Source: Neopestalotiopsis rosae (Eukaryota > Ascomycota > Sordariomycetes > Amphisphaeriales > Sporocadaceae). Taken from it: DNA of 64,000 nucleotides. Positions 43,744 through 57,000 of this stretch are shown here, piece after piece. Where the stretch lies: NCBI GenBank assembly GCA_023078685.1, contig JALGAS010000002.1:1426001-1490000 (forward strand). The letters are read 5' to 3'. The stretch's first letter is position 1, and every line of letters starts with the position of its first letter. The notes under the pieces are model-generated. The model saw only the letters and a program-made list of their open reading frames with translations. It had not been told where the DNA came from and ran no database searches. Position numbers and translations under genes: made by a program.

Positions 43744-45702
43744 ATGAAAAGGCCACCGGTGGCAATGAGAGCGCTAGATGCGCCCAAGTACGACATGCTC
43801 TACTCGGAAGCTGATTATCCCACGTACGACTCATTACTTTCCAAGATTGTCAGGGAAGACGATACAGACGCTTTGGCAGAATACAGTCTCCTGCGCCCTT
43901 ATAATCTCAAAGGGCCCGGGTAATACTGCATTAATACGGCATAGAGTATCCCGATGCATATACCTTTCGCTCGATAGGAACGAGGGATTGTGGTTGGGTA
44001 TCTTGACATGCCTATACATTTCTAGAGCAGAGACTAATCTCTCTGCTGCTGTTGAGTCTATTTCTGCACGGCGTTTGTTCATGTTGCGAGATCTAGAGCA
44101 ACGACGTAGCACCTACCTCGGCACTGAAATCCCAGACGCCTGGTACGCATATGAAAAATAATAACAGCAAAATAGCAGGGGAAAAAAAAAACAATCCACA
44201 GGTTTAGGGGAAGTGGGAAACACGAGCCCCTACACGAGCCCCATGCCTGCCAGGAGACGGGCGGATCTCTACCAGGCTTATACTTCTGGTCATAACAAGT
44301 TCGCGCCCTTACCACTAGACTAGATCTCTTTTAGCAGCCAGTGATTCCTTTGTTTGATTGTTGAAAAATCTTGGTCATTTGAAACCTATATGCCTTTCTT
44401 TGTGGGTATCCTGTTTGAACGGGTCGGAGGGGGCGGCCGTTTGGAATAACGAAATTCTTCTGATGTGGAATGCAAACGCCGCCCTCCTGCCACCACGGCC
44501 AGCTGGAAACAGTCAAGTATCTGCTCGAACAAGCTCCACAGGATAATGTGGCGTCTATGATAACATTCCGCGACGGCGATGGTAAGACCCCGTTGTTGGC
44601 AGCTTTCGAAGCTTTACGTAACTCATAAATGTGCGAGGTATATCATGTCGAACTCAGTATAGCCATGTATGTAGACTAATGCGAAGAGATAATGACGGTG
44701 CTACTCGACAAGGGCGCACCTGCTAATATATTTGCCAGCGCCCGTTCACGCGCTGGGGAGACGAGTATTTCGAAATGAACCGTCGAATTCGATGGGCAGA
44801 GGATTATACCGAGGAGGAGCTTGTCGATAACCCGGATTCTCGTCCTTCGCCACTGGATGAAACGGTGACCTACCTCGTGGGCACTATACTTTCTCTGGCC
44901 GTAGGAAAGGACCGCTCTGCCATTATTTAGCGTCTCATCGATGGGGGTGCAGATGTGTGCGCAACATTAAAGTCCAAGGATGTAGATTGTGGCGAATTCC
45001 ACGAAACATTGCTGCCAATTGCCGCCGAAAGCTTCAATGCTGAAGCCATCGAACTCATTCGCAAGAACTGTGGCGACACCAGATTCCAGGACATGACAAA
45101 ATATCTCGATACCTTACGGCGTACTTCGCTACATGTGGCGGCGATTGGGTATCCCTACATGGTCCCCGTGGACTAGATTGTGCCACAGCCTGTCGTCACC
45201 TTTCTCTCTTCGACTACGTTACTGTTCAACGAGACAATCGAAGCGCGGGACTTCAAGGGCTATACACCGCCGCAGTACGCAATGTCCTTTGACTTCAACC
45301 TGGCTTGTATGTCGCCGTGGCGTTGGAGTCAACGACGTGGAAAATGCAGGCAACACGGCACTTGACCTGGCTGCTGGCCCCTGTCCCAAGCCTGCCGCCG
45401 TGCTGTCTATGCTGCAACAAGGCGCCGTAGTCCATGTGCTTAACGAGGCGGGAGACTCGCCATTGCATGCAGCAGCACGGATGGATACCTCGTTAAAGGG
45501 CGAAGGTCTGACTCTGAAAGACGCAATAGAGACGCAGGACGAGGTTATGCGGCTTATTCTCGAGGCAGCTGGCAACGAGGGTGAGCTCATGGGAAAGCCA
45601 AATGCGTCGGGCCAAACTCCGCGTGCGCTCCAAGACGAGTCGCGGATGAGATTGAAGGAAGGAGGTGCAAGACACGAATCTGTTTATAATCGAGGATTGT
45701 AG
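43744..45702 (+). pseudogene. Decayed ankyrin-repeat protein gene
   Basis: Several frames carry pieces of one ankyrin-repeat protein in collinear order. 43744-43923 opens at an ATG (MKRPPVAMRALDAPKYDML; YDSLLSKIVREDDTDALAEY) and ends in TAA. 44488-44628 reads CHHGQLETVKYLLEQAPQDN, then DGDGKTPLLAAFEAL, then TAA. 44701-44778 reads LLDKGAPANIF. 44775-45176 in another frame reads to a TAG at 44928-44930 inside KDRSAII-RLIDGGADVC, then TLRRTSLHVAAIG. 45304-45702 reads ENAGNTALDLAAG and EAGDSPLHAAARM and ends in TAG. Ankyrin consensus pieces (GxTxLHxAA, hhhxLLxxGAdh) are clear. The stops and frame changes lack splice signals that could rescue them; the 30-base GT-AG span around 44928 is too short for an intron. 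The N-terminal piece recalls large fungal ankyrin families. Conceivably a few real introns exist, but not for all breaks. Confidence 0.75.
44205..44335 (-). mobile_element. tRNA-like, possibly SINE-type element inside the ankyrin pseudogene
   Basis: On the minus strand, TAGTCTAGTGG matches the pol III A box (TRGYNNANNNG) exactly. A degenerate B-box-like GGTAGAGATCC starts 49 bases downstream, near tRNA spacing. About 100 bases later there is a run of ten T, a pol III terminator, after a duplicated ACGAGCCCC. CTGCTA occurs on both sides and could be a short target duplication. The T arm and acceptor stem do not pair well, so it is not a working tRNA. Weak evidence overall; chance or an old tRNA relic remain possible. 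Confidence 0.27.
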
Positions 45703-48415
45703 AGGATGAATCTAGAAGCAAGACGGATGAATGCGAAGTATATAATGATGACCGAACAATAGACTGGGGAAAGTGCTGTTTTAGAACACCTCGCCCCGCA
45801 TACTTTCAGCGACAATGCGGACGAAGTAATAGTTATCAGTGGCATGACCATGGAAAGATCTACTTATACCCAAGGAAATCGTAGTTCAAACTTCACTCAA
45901 CATAGAAACATCAAAGGTAAATAATCAGTAATGACTGTATTGGTTTTGTCAGCCTTGGTCTGATGTGAAAAATCAGTTGTAGAAAAAGCGATTCTCAGAG
46001 AAACTTTGCTATTTCGACAAGTTGTGTACTAATGGTGGCATATAGATTCAATCATAAGCTACTGGTGGTTTCTGGAGTATAATATGTTCTACCAGTGCCT
46101 TGCCTGTCTCTCGCAAGGTGACTTAACGAGTAGTTGTAGTCGACACAAATCTGCCCTTGTCCATCCCACGGATATAAATGCCTACGGACCTCGGCTGTGA
46201 AGCAATCTCAGTAAATCGAAAATCAGCATCAAGATGTGCTAAAGACTGATGTTTGACTTCAAATAACTTCAGGCATTTAATTAGATACTTCGCAATATGA
46301 TAATTCATCAATGTGAGTCCCCCAAGATTGACAAGTCTGAGTGGGGAGCTTGCTGTTCGATATATGCACATTCCATTAGCTACAGAGGCCTGGGCCCTCA
46401 GATGAACTAGCAAGTGAATGATCGAATACGCCATTTAAGTCGATCGTTAGCTCGGATTAAGCAGAGACTGTTAGGGGTGGGAACATGTTTGATCAATTTG
46501 TACATGGCGGCTTTATAGTCATCTTCTCAGAGCTGTCCGAAGCCCCAGTCGCTCGAGAGACAGGGGTAAGAGCAGAAGACTAATGAGAATTCATTCACAA
46601 TCCCCCAGCTCCTCTCAGCCTTAATGTTGAGGGATGAAAACTACGAGTTTAAAAAGAAAATTCAGCCTATCAACACGGCGAACAGAATGAAATCAAAATT
46701 GCCCAAAATATCCCATTTTCCCGTCCCAAGATCTCTCCCACTTGCACCTTGACGACTGGCATGCGGAACGAAAAGTCGAGTAATAAGGCTGAGTGGGAGA
46801 AATACGTGCCGTGGACGGCAACTTCTTTTATATGGTTTAAATTTTTTTCACACGTGTCATTGTAAAAAAGGACCAAACATGATTTCTTGCTGCGGGTTGC
46901 GTGTGCCTAAAAAAGCAGGGAAATTATTATACTTTTTCTGTCTGGTGGAAACTGCCTCGACTGCATTGGGACCCAACCAGGTAAACTCAATTCCCGATTA
47001 GGGGCTCAAGACAAGAAAAAACCAGAGACAGAGAGACCTTCCCAGAGAGACCTTCCCGCTTCGTCCTTGTATGTCTCTGGCTGAGGTGGGCCAAGTCACC
47101 ATGTTTCTCCCCAAGACTCGTCACGAGGTTGAGACAAGGCCAACTTGAGAGGGGGAAGGGCCTGGACCTTTGGTTCACTCTACAGGATTGGGCGACTCAA
47201 AGCTTTACAAGGACTGAGATCACAGTAGATTCAAGAGAGAGGGAGCCCAGTATGGACCGTGTTATGTTGGTAAAAGAAGGTGGTTCTTGAAAAATGGCTG
47301 CACACTAATGACGGGAAGCGGAGCGCCAAGCCAGATTCATCAGCCAGCCACTAACACTCGCACCGAAGAGATGCAAATGGATCTCGGGTTGAAATCTGTA
47401 TCGCAGCTTTGCCTTTTTCTTTTTTTTCGCTAACATTTCAGACGATGGATAAGTACGTGGAAAAACAACGTCCAATCCCAGGGGTTGAACCAGGAAATGG
47501 GTCGGGCAGCTGAGGCATGTTTCTTGACTCAAGTAGGCAAACGATTGGTCCCTGGATCTCGCTGCTCTCTTGCCAAGCATTTGACGGCTGTCTTGAAGAA
47601 TGCGGAATGATGTAACCAGCGTAAATCTTCATCAAACTTTATTCTCGAGTTGCCCGGGCCCCTGGTTTCGGAGTACCGTGCAAATTACTCAAACACAGCA
47701 GATAAATAATAATATCATGTAAATCAAGAAAACGACACTCAAATCAACATGAAAATTACCGACATTGCACGGTGGGGAAAGAGAATTAACAGAAAATGAA
47801 AAATGCATGAGACACACAGAAAACGCTGGTACAATTGAATGCCTCATCAACCGTTGCACATAGGTACCAAGATCAAGTTGTGTATTTCTTCGTGTATTCA
47901 ATCCTTTATTATGATTGTATGTACTGTTTTTATATTACCATGTAGCTTTCAGTCGTTCGTCACTGATTGGTCGACAGGCCAGTTTCTCTAAAGTTGTGCG
48001 CTGTCAGCACTTATATGTACACAAAAATTCGCTTCCGCTGTTCGTTCGCGAGAACAGCTCGTCTCGGTGGTGGCCGTAGTATTCGTTTCTCGAAATATGC
48101 CCCTCATGACTTCTGGGCATTCCATCTCCCTGAATATTGCGAAAGATTGGTGGCTCTCACTCCTAATGAAGGGGTCATGTGACTGGGATGGTTATCATCA
48201 CCAGGTCACCGTCTTGAGAGTCCACATCCGTATTCGCCACGTCGAGTTCATTCTAGTTTGTGGTCCAGCTTCCTGGAAAACGCCGCTCTGGTATCTCCGA
48301 AATGCAAGTGTAATCAACCAATGCCAGGCCTATGCGATGTGAAAAATTCGTTTAAGTCGTCAAAGAGGTCCAATAAACCATGCGCAACATCCTAATCAGG
48401 AATTGCTCGCTATGT
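45703..48415. other. 2.7 kb gene-poor stretch downstream of the ankyrin pseudogene
   Basis: AT-rich, with scattered short ORFs. The longest with a real ATG is 46434-46123 (minus, 103 codons, partly protein-like), not supported by domain or splice structure. A 14-bp tandem duplication lies at 47030-47057. The part next to 48416 is the 3' flank of the WSC gene. Confidence 0.42.
47030..47057. repeat. 14-bp tandem duplication
   Basis: AGAGAGACCTTCCC occurs twice in direct succession in non-coding DNA. Confidence 0.85.
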
Positions 48416-49928
48416 TCAATTGTCGCCTGGCAGGTCCGGGTTTGTAGTTCTAAGCACCCTCCTCGAGTAATCTTGATCGTCACGAAGAGTGTTGATACTT
48501 TCTCGGCTCTTGTTATCGAAACGACCGTAAATATTGGTGGCGTATGGATCCATGCGAGGGTCGTGAGGCATTAGGCGGCTGCTCCTGCGTCCCACAGACT
48601 GTGCTTCGTCGTTCCATACTGACGCCATTTCGGTCCTGGGCGTACTCATAATGCCGGCAGAGCTGCCGCGGAAGCTGTTTTGGTGCTGAAGCATGGAACC
48701 CTCCTCTTGCTCTTGTCTCTTTCGGCGGAACCAGAAGAAGAATCCGGCTGCCACGATGATACCAACAGCTCCTAGGACGCCAACAGCAGTTCCCACAGCT
48801 GCACCTGTCGACAGTCCCTTCTGACTGGTGCTAACATCGGCTGTGCTCGAGCTTGCCGCAGCCCCATTTGTCGGCATGACAGTTACAGTCATCACACTTC
48901 CTCCCTGAGTGATTGTCGAGACCAAGGTGGGCGATGCTGCTGCAGTAGTTGTGGCGGCATCATCAGTCGTCGTGCTATCAGTCGATGTCTATGTATCAAT
49001 TCGATTAGTCAACCAATTCAAGAAAACGCAACTTATAGACCGTGATAAGAGTAGGAAAAAAGAAAAGAAAAAAGAAACATGGAGGAAGAGGGGAAAGAGG
49101 TAGAGGCTTTATGGAATGGACCAATTTGTGTGTGATCAGACCAAATTGTGTAATGAGAAAGAATGAGATGCAACACCGATGATGACTAACGCTCCCCTAC
49201 AAAAAAGGAAAACTTGGAAAAAAAGACTTTGGGCATACATGAGTTTCTGTAGTAGAAGTTTGAGTAGTAGAAGAAGTAGTAGGATCGACTGTGACAGTAT
49301 TTTGTACCGTCGAAGTCACAATTGTGCCCTGATTTCAGAGACTGTTAAAATCAAGTATTCACAATAGTAAAATACTTGCCGGCCAGTTGGCCACGAATTG
49401 AAGAAGAAAATGTTTCACCAACGCCGGTCCATGCCAGGGGGCGCCAGTGTAGAGAAGGATCTAAAACTGGGAAAACGTACCTGCGTGGTTGTTGCCGCAG
49501 CTGTGGTGCTATCGCCTCCCTTGGTTCCAGAGGGATTGGCGCTCAGTCCAATATAGCCATAGAGCCCATCGCCTCCACATGTATCTGATGGATATCCCGG
49601 ACATTCAGTGTTGCAATCGGATGTATCTACTTGTTCGCTTGAAGCGGGCACGTAGTTGCTGCACCAGCAGTCCTTGTATTGCAACACGGCAAAGGCATAT
49701 CCACTGCAAAACTCGGTGCAGAGACCGTCGGATTGATAGGTACTAGAGTCTAAAGAGCCCAGGTCAGCTTCGTGGTACAAGCACTGCTTCATAGGCCGGG
49801 AACTTACTGGCAGATCCGTCTGCTGTGTTCAGGCTGGAACAGTATGTCATGTCGACAGCCGACGCCAAAGATGCTAGACCCAGAAAGCTGATGACGGCCA
49901 GGAGAGGCCGGCATTGTGATAAAGACAT
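48416..49928 (-). CDS. WSC-domain cell-wall stress sensor
   Basis: Four exons, 49928-49808, 49749-49481, 49328-49239 and 48988-48416, give 350 residues. Residues 1-24 are a signal peptide (PLLAVISFLGLASLASA). A WSC domain covers about 25-115 with the usual Cys pattern (MTYCSS; GLCTEFCSGYAFAVLQYKDC; CWCSNYVP; CNTECPGY; TCGG). A Ser/Thr-rich, probably O-mannosylated stalk follows (about 120-220), then one membrane helix (GAAVGTAVGVLGAVGIIVAA, 222-247) and a basic RRKR anchor. The 100-residue cytosolic tail is Ser/Arg-rich and ends NPDLPGDN. Wsc sensors report wall or membrane stress to Rho1 and the protein kinase C pathway. Introns are 58, 152 and 250 bp; the 90-bp third exon codes only for stalk. 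A microexon within the two long introns cannot be excluded. Which of the Wsc paralogues it is cannot be said. Confidence 0.87.
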
Positions 49929-52900
49929 GGTTGCGGCTTTACTTTTGATATGTGATTTCTATTCAAAGGTATCAGTCAACTGCCACTTATTATGTGTATA
50001 ACTTCGCCGAGGCTGGGTTGCGAATCCATGATGAGATATCGCAAGCATAGGAAAAGCAAGAGTATGTGTTTTGTGGGTATATTGTAGATGCATCAGGAAT
50101 ATTTGCAGATGAGACTTACAGTGGATTTTCTGAAGAAAACAAAAACTGTTGTTGAAAGGACACGGGCGTAACAAATGACCGAAATCCAATTGACCAGGCA
50201 AAGTGCGTCGAAAATTACTCTACATCCAGTTTTTGGGAAGAATGGTCATGGTCCTGACTCCCAAGCAAACCAAACCCCAGTGACGCGGTTGAATTGACAC
50301 AAAAAGTGAGCGACCGGCAGGAACAGATGCTTTGGTTTGCTGTTACGGAATAAAGGTCGTCGAGTGCGAGATCCAACCAAGAGAGTCAGCTGGAGTCAGA
50401 TCGGCGGTCGACGATTGAGTTGTTGTGCTTGTTGACTCGTCTCCACGTAGAGCTGGCTGGCTGTGGGAGGACAAAGATTTAGCACCAGAACCGATGGTGC
50501 GCGAGGTATTCGACGATTGTCCTTAGCTGCGACCCGGTACAACTGAATGCAGAGCCTGCAATTGAGAACTGAAAGCCTCGAGAAATTTGGTCGAGAAGGC
50601 TTCTGGCTGCCGCGTCGTCGTTATTCTTTTGTTGTTGTCTGCCGTCGGTCGACAAACGAAACGAATGGACGAACAACAACACAGGCCAAGGAAGTCTCGA
50701 GAAGAGAAGAGTTAGAAACAGAGAGGAGAGGAAAAGAAGAGTGGAGGCCCCAGTAGGGTAACAAGGCGCCTAAATTTGCCGGGATCGTATCAAGAAAATG
50801 GTCCAGTAGCGGAAGCACTGAGCCAAAGTACACTGTACGGATCTTGGCTGGTTGGGTGACTTGGGTTGCAGCGGAACTGGGGAGTCTGGGGGTAGACAGC
50901 AGGGTGCTAGGGCGGGCAGATCGAAGGGCCGAAAGGCTGGCAACAAGGTCGAGGGGACGATAGTAGTTCGTCGACGGGTTGCTTGGTCCTCTTCTACTAG
51001 CTATTGCCAATCTTCTTGGAATCAATTGATCTCTTCTTCTTCCTGAGGGGTTTGTAGATGATCAGGTCAAGAGTACTTGGCTGGAGTGCGCGTACGGCCG
51101 TCTTGTCTTGCTGTAGTCTGCCCAAACTGGCCGTCTGTGTCTGTCTTGGCTGCAATGGGGTGGAGTCGGCCAAGTAGGGTGACAAGAGAATGAGTGATGA
51201 GCTAGCACAAACACGAGAAGAGAGTTGAAGCTTGCAGTGGTGTGTGGGGGTAAAATGGCTGAAAAGGCCTGAGGCGGCTTGTAGAATGCCGGAGGTAAGG
51301 AGGTAACGAATGTAGTAAAGTAACGATAATGGATAAAACCCAGGAATCAGATGACAACAACGTTTGCGCGACAAGCGAATGTATGCAGCGGTATGTAGGT
51401 ACTGTAGCTAGCAGCAGCACAACAGCAGTAGCAGAAAAGCTTCTTTTCCTTCCTGTCGAACGACAAGGTCGACGACAATGTCCGAAAACGCCTCCCAAAA
51501 CCTAGGGTCAGGGAACGCTAGGGGCAACCGGGGAGTGGAAGAGGATACGATACGATACTGCTGGGGGGAAAAGAGAGTCGAAATGAATGTGAGAGCTGGG
51601 TGAACAAGGTGTCTCCGGATTGTCCGCAGCAGTGTTGCGACGACGGCAAACCGCAAAAATCGATCAATCAATCAATCACCAGGAGTCACCCGCCGGGAAG
51701 GGAAACAAGGCAGCGAGCGAGCGTGTGGGTTGAGACAAGACAAGGGGGTGGGTGGGATGGTAGGGCGAGGGAAGAGGAGAAGGGAAAAAAGCAGAGGGAA
51801 AAAAATAAACATGCGCAAACCAAATTGATGGAATGGACGGGACATGGGGATAATTCTCTTCTCGCTTCTTCCTCTGCTCCTCGACTAGATAGAGCCCAAC
51901 TCTTTGAAAAGAATAGGCGCTTGGCACTACCATTGAGGCATGTTCACGATCTTAGCGGCATCCAAAAGGAGCAAAGGAACAGGTGCATCAGCAAACATTA
52001 TGATTCTGTTTTCTTTTCCCTTCTTCTCTTCCTCTTCATCTCTCTGATCGTATTTTGCAGAATACCTGGTCTATGATGAATAATGCAAAAAACACCACCT
52101 ACGTAGTTGGTATATTACCAAGGGTTTCCATCGTCCGTCCCAACCATGTCGTCGGTTGGTTACAGGGAAAGATGGGAAGAAAGGGACACTTTCTGACTTG
52201 TGCAGAGTTGTGTGAGGTGATGTATTCCGTACTCGACTCTCGACTAGGCACGTACCTATCTTGGACAACCGACCACGACTATCGACCAGGGGTATATGCA
52301 AGATCGTTGCCCCTTTTGGCAAAGATTCGTGGGCTCCAATCACGATCGACCGAGATGAGCCGCTGGCTTGCAAATTGCCATAGGGATAACCCAGCGCTGA
52401 AAACAAAAGACTGCCGCACTACCCAGCCAAAGCCAGCCCACCAAAGTCCGCTAAGCAAACTAAGCTGCGTCGCTGCTAGCGCACTCTTGGGGGGCGCTGC
52501 CGGCTCGTAACGAACCACTGTGGTGGCTTTGGAGTGCTGAGCCGGATGAGGAAAAACCGGGACGACCAAGCCAACGATCTCGTTGGCAAACCTAGATCGA
52601 TTCGTTGATTTTCTCTTGGACGAGAGGTAATCTTGGCCGGTTTGGCCGGGTGAGATGCGCTAGCCAGTACCATAACATAGCTTTGAGCCATATAATACAT
52701 GTCAAGGTTTGCGCTCGAAAAACATCGGGCAACTTGATTGCAACCAGGCCAATAATGTGAACAGCTCAAAACTGGAATCTGTATAAAGTATACACGTACA
52801 GTGTATACGATTATACTACTGCCCATTCCCCGCTTATCACAACTACCAGTATCATATTTCACAAGGAACAGAGCTTGAGATGATGTGACGACTCGTCCGA

Positions 52901-54000
52901 TGACTTGTTCTTGGTTCGCAAGAGACGGACCATTCTGCGCGCAATACTCATGGCAAGCATGGGTTCCGACAAGGGACAGGGTACCGCGGCGCCTTAAGAC
53001 TCCGTATTTAGCGGGTGTTATTCAGCGGACAGGGCGGGGCCGTCACCGGAAAGATAACGTCACCAGAAGAAGCCCATTTTAGAAGCGGCAAAAAAATAAA
53101 TTGCAAGAGCCCCTGGAGCCCTGGAGGGAAGAGCGAACGAAACCCTTGGAAAGGAGGTGGCAGAAGAGGCAGCAGCGATGAGGATACTATGGTACTATGT
53201 TAGTAGCACCCGTTCGCTTGTTGCCGAGAGCCAAATTATTCTTGTTTGGCTGGTATTGGAAGGGGACCAAGTACTCCGTACAGTTTATTGATTTTGAGTA
53301 TATCAGAATCAGCCACGGAAGGAACATGAAAGACTCGTTACAAACAATTCGGCTTTCGCAAAAAGAGAAATATCTATGCCGCAAAAAGGTGATTTCCACT
53401 TTTCCCGCGTCACCTCTTTTTGTTGCGGCTCGGACAGTCGAAAAGACCACTACAGTACACGCACAGTGGATGTCGCCTGTGAATCTCCTTCTGTCTGCAC
53501 GCCAGGCCTGTTTATTAGTCGACAAGGCGCAACAGGTTACTACCCGTCCCTCCTTCCACCCCAGCCCAACCTCCTCAATTCTGCCAAGTGCATTAGAGCT
53601 TCCACTACTAATGCCATGGAAAAGGCATGGTTGTCTCACTGTATGCATCGTGGGACTGTGCTAACAAGGCGAGTGGACAACTGTGTTACATAGTACAACG
53701 GCCGCGCGATTTCTCGTTTATTCTCAGTGATCTTCGCATTCCGAAAGGTCACGGAGCCAGCATCTTCGCATCGACTATCGCACATGTGCGACTACAACCT
53801 AACTCACCCCCGTCATCTCATGGGCCGGCGTCGGATCTCGGTTGATGACTTCCTCGGAGTGTCACGAGTCCCCGAAAACCCATAGGCCTCGCTCTCGGGC
53901 TTAGTCATACAATTACTTGTGCTTCGTTCCTTGGGTTGTCAAGGTAGTAGCTCTTTCGCACTACTATAAGACAACTCACTATCAAAACACTGAACCTCTA
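49929..54000. other. Gene-poor stretch upstream of the WSC gene, first half
   Basis: The first kilobase should hold the WSC promoter and leader. Simple-sequence purine and pyrimidine stretches occur at 50640-50760 and 51740-51810 and keep frames open without coding signs. No domain, no splice-consistent gene. Copies of GTAGGTACTGTAG occur at about 51396 and also at about 40356. Confidence 0.45.
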
Positions 54001-57000
54001 TGTAGGTGACAGTCTGGACTCAAGACAACCCCAGGTGTAGGCAATGTACGAAGGATCTCGTTACAGCATGGTATACTCGGTATACTCCACTACAGATTCC
54101 ATCCGGCCCTGGTTGGAACGCTGGCTGCGGGAGTAAATCTTCACCATTGCCAAGGGCAGTTATTCGTCTCACTTCCTGACGATTGTCTAATCGTTGGCTC
54201 TTGTTAATCACAGCGTACCGACTAGTCACTACAGCAAGGTATTCTAAATGGTCTTGATCACAGCGCGCGGCTACAGCATCCTCAATTTGATACGCGACTG
54301 GCCCGTCATCAAGTGGTTGCCTGTTAGTGGACGGAGCACATGCCATGGAGTCACGACCACCCACCAGACATACAAGTTGAGTAATTTGCCGACTCCTCTG
54401 AACATGGACATCTTGATACTGAGAGAAAGTAACGACGACTCGGTACAATCAATGATACGAAACAAGTCGTTCTCAGCCATGTCTCTGCAGCCAGCAACAG
54501 ACTGCAGCATACCATATTGATCATACTATATCTCCAACCTAACGCATCGGCGACCCCACACCACCACACCCTCTCCCCTCATAGCCAGGGACCCAAAGAT
54601 GTAATTTGTACAAAAGAGTAGCTGGCAGGCTGCATTTCCGACACAATCCCATACAAGCACTTAGAGAGCATTGCTCATGATCGGACTCCAAGATCTGATT
54701 GCTCAATGGCTCGTATCTCTCATCAAGGGTCCAACACACCCTCCACAATACGGACGCACGGGGTCGATACCGTGGACACCAGTGGCACCAATCCTAGTCA
54801 CGATCCTATTTGGTGCTGATCTTAAGCAGGATGGCTCAAGAGCGATGCCGACACTTCACGCGCCCGCCGCGCGTACCATAAACAAACCTCAGCCCTAGGA
54901 CGCGCTGATTGTAGAGATGAATATTCGTGGCTTCCAATTTGAACATTCACCTGAGTATTCCATAACCACATCATACCTACTCCGGGAGATAATTTAGCGC
55001 CCTGCTATCTACTCTTCGCCCTCCTCTTCAAGCCCACCGCAGCGAAGCGCCCTATTGGGCAAAATGGGTCACGATGCAGCCGCATGGAAGTAGTGCATGC
55101 CCCTTGATAGAGAAACCGCTATATCACTGCTATCTTCACCACAGCAGCACTGTCCGAGGAAGCCGCGATACTGCATTGGTGCTCTCTTCTTGAGACAATC
55201 GTCTTTTCATATCGACTGCGTGACTGATTCGATATGCAACTTTTGCCATGGGCGACGCCACGGTCGAGTTTGGCGTTGCACAAACAGAGTCATTCAGAGC
55301 AGATGTTACCGCCATACATTGTACGCCTACAGACTTGTCACATTTGGGGTGCCACTACGTACGGCAATTCGCAGTGGACATTGTCAGCAAGCAAGGCAGA
55401 GCTCTCCCCGCAATCCACTCAAGCTCGACTGACTGCTTCTGCTTCACTGGTCGCTGACTGACTGATCTGGGGAAGTTGCAATCCTCCTTGGAGATCTAAG
55501 GTGCTGCATATACTGCGTACACGTCAGCAAGAGCGAGCGAAGCTAAATCTCCAATTCCATGATAACCGCGGCCAACCTTTTCGGACCTTTTTATTGATTT
55601 GCTTTTAAGATCGCATGTACTACCTACTATACTATACTATCGCGCTTATCTCACAGGACACCACCAAGATCAAAAGTTGCATTTGACCAAACGTTGTGCA
55701 AAGTCGATGACGCTCGCTTATTCCTCTCGAGTCACATTCCCTTTCAAGCCAACGTCCCGGCTCACGATACAATGCCGATCTGAGCCAAGACATCTATCAG
55801 GGCCGATCTGACAGGCAGGTATGCATTTGTTATTCTGCGTATGCGCCGTGCCACCGGCAACTGGCAGTTGTTGAGTGTCGGAAAGTCTCTCCAATCCATG
55901 CACCGGACCGACTTTTGAACTAACTGGCATCACAATTCCATGGCAAGGATATGGTTGCTACAACCACTCAGTCCATGCCCTAGGACCGACAGAGGTTTGA
56001 TCGTTGGTTTAAAGACCGCACTCCACCACTATTGTACACCAGTACCAAGATCAACACACTCGGTTGGCAGCTAGATGCCGGGCGACTTTGAGTGCCGGTG
56101 AAGTGCAAGAATTCACTGTTTGAGTCTGAAACGTTGTCAGAGTCAACACACGCCTGACTCGAGACTTGCGGACAGACCCCGCGCACACGATTTACCACCC
56201 ATGATTCAGTCTTGTTCTTGCTTCATAGTAGCTTGAGCTTCACTAGAACGGGTCAACTGAGGGGTCCTTTTGAGCTGTTGATGCACGCAAATGTCTTCCA
56301 AGTTGCCTCTATAAGTTCCAAGCACAGCAGACAACAAGAAAAACTCCAGCAACTGCCGGCGCCTGCAGCCGTGGCCTGTGTTATGCTTACGGACACGGGC
56401 CATCACTGGGTTTGCGATCACGACAATATTTTCAAAAGCCATGCCAGATGCTCAATGGCAAAGAGACTGGAGACGCACGTACAAGATCTCAGAGCTCGAG
56501 GCATGGGCAAGGCTATGGAACGTGGCATTCGCAAGTGATCGGCAGGGTGCAGATCTTCGGAATATTTTTTCACTCTCGATCTTGCTAGGGACAAGAGGAG
56601 AAAATCCAGTTTTCTTGTGATCTTGCCGACCACGCATGCCAGGATGGGCCCCCAAGACGAAAAGAACGTGTCTTGGCCTGCCGGTAGATAAGCGTGTGAA
56701 TTCAGCCTGTACTTGCCAACGTACATAGGTTAGTATACTCGACGTGCCTGTTGCAGTAATCACTGTCCGTTTATGCTTCCAGCAGGTGGGTATCGCTATA
56801 GTGGTCCGGGAGCCGGCCAATATACACTACGTACAGTAAGGAATAAAAGGGACCTGATCTGACGTAAGGGATCTCGATGATCAGGAATATTCCGTGATTT
56901 GTCCACACTCTTCCAATTTTTCTTCGTTATTCTTCCTTTACCCCTGACTAGTGACTAAAACGCGAGAGAAGGATCGCGCCCACTGTCTGGTTAAGTGGTG

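Noticed and set aside
44899..44930. GT-AG span that would remove the TAG in the ankyrin frame
   Set aside because: Only about 30 bases with no branch site, below any usual fungal intron length.
54020..54448. 142-codon minus-strand ORF
   Set aside because: No domain, overlapping open frames on the plus strand and no ATG-plus-splice support.
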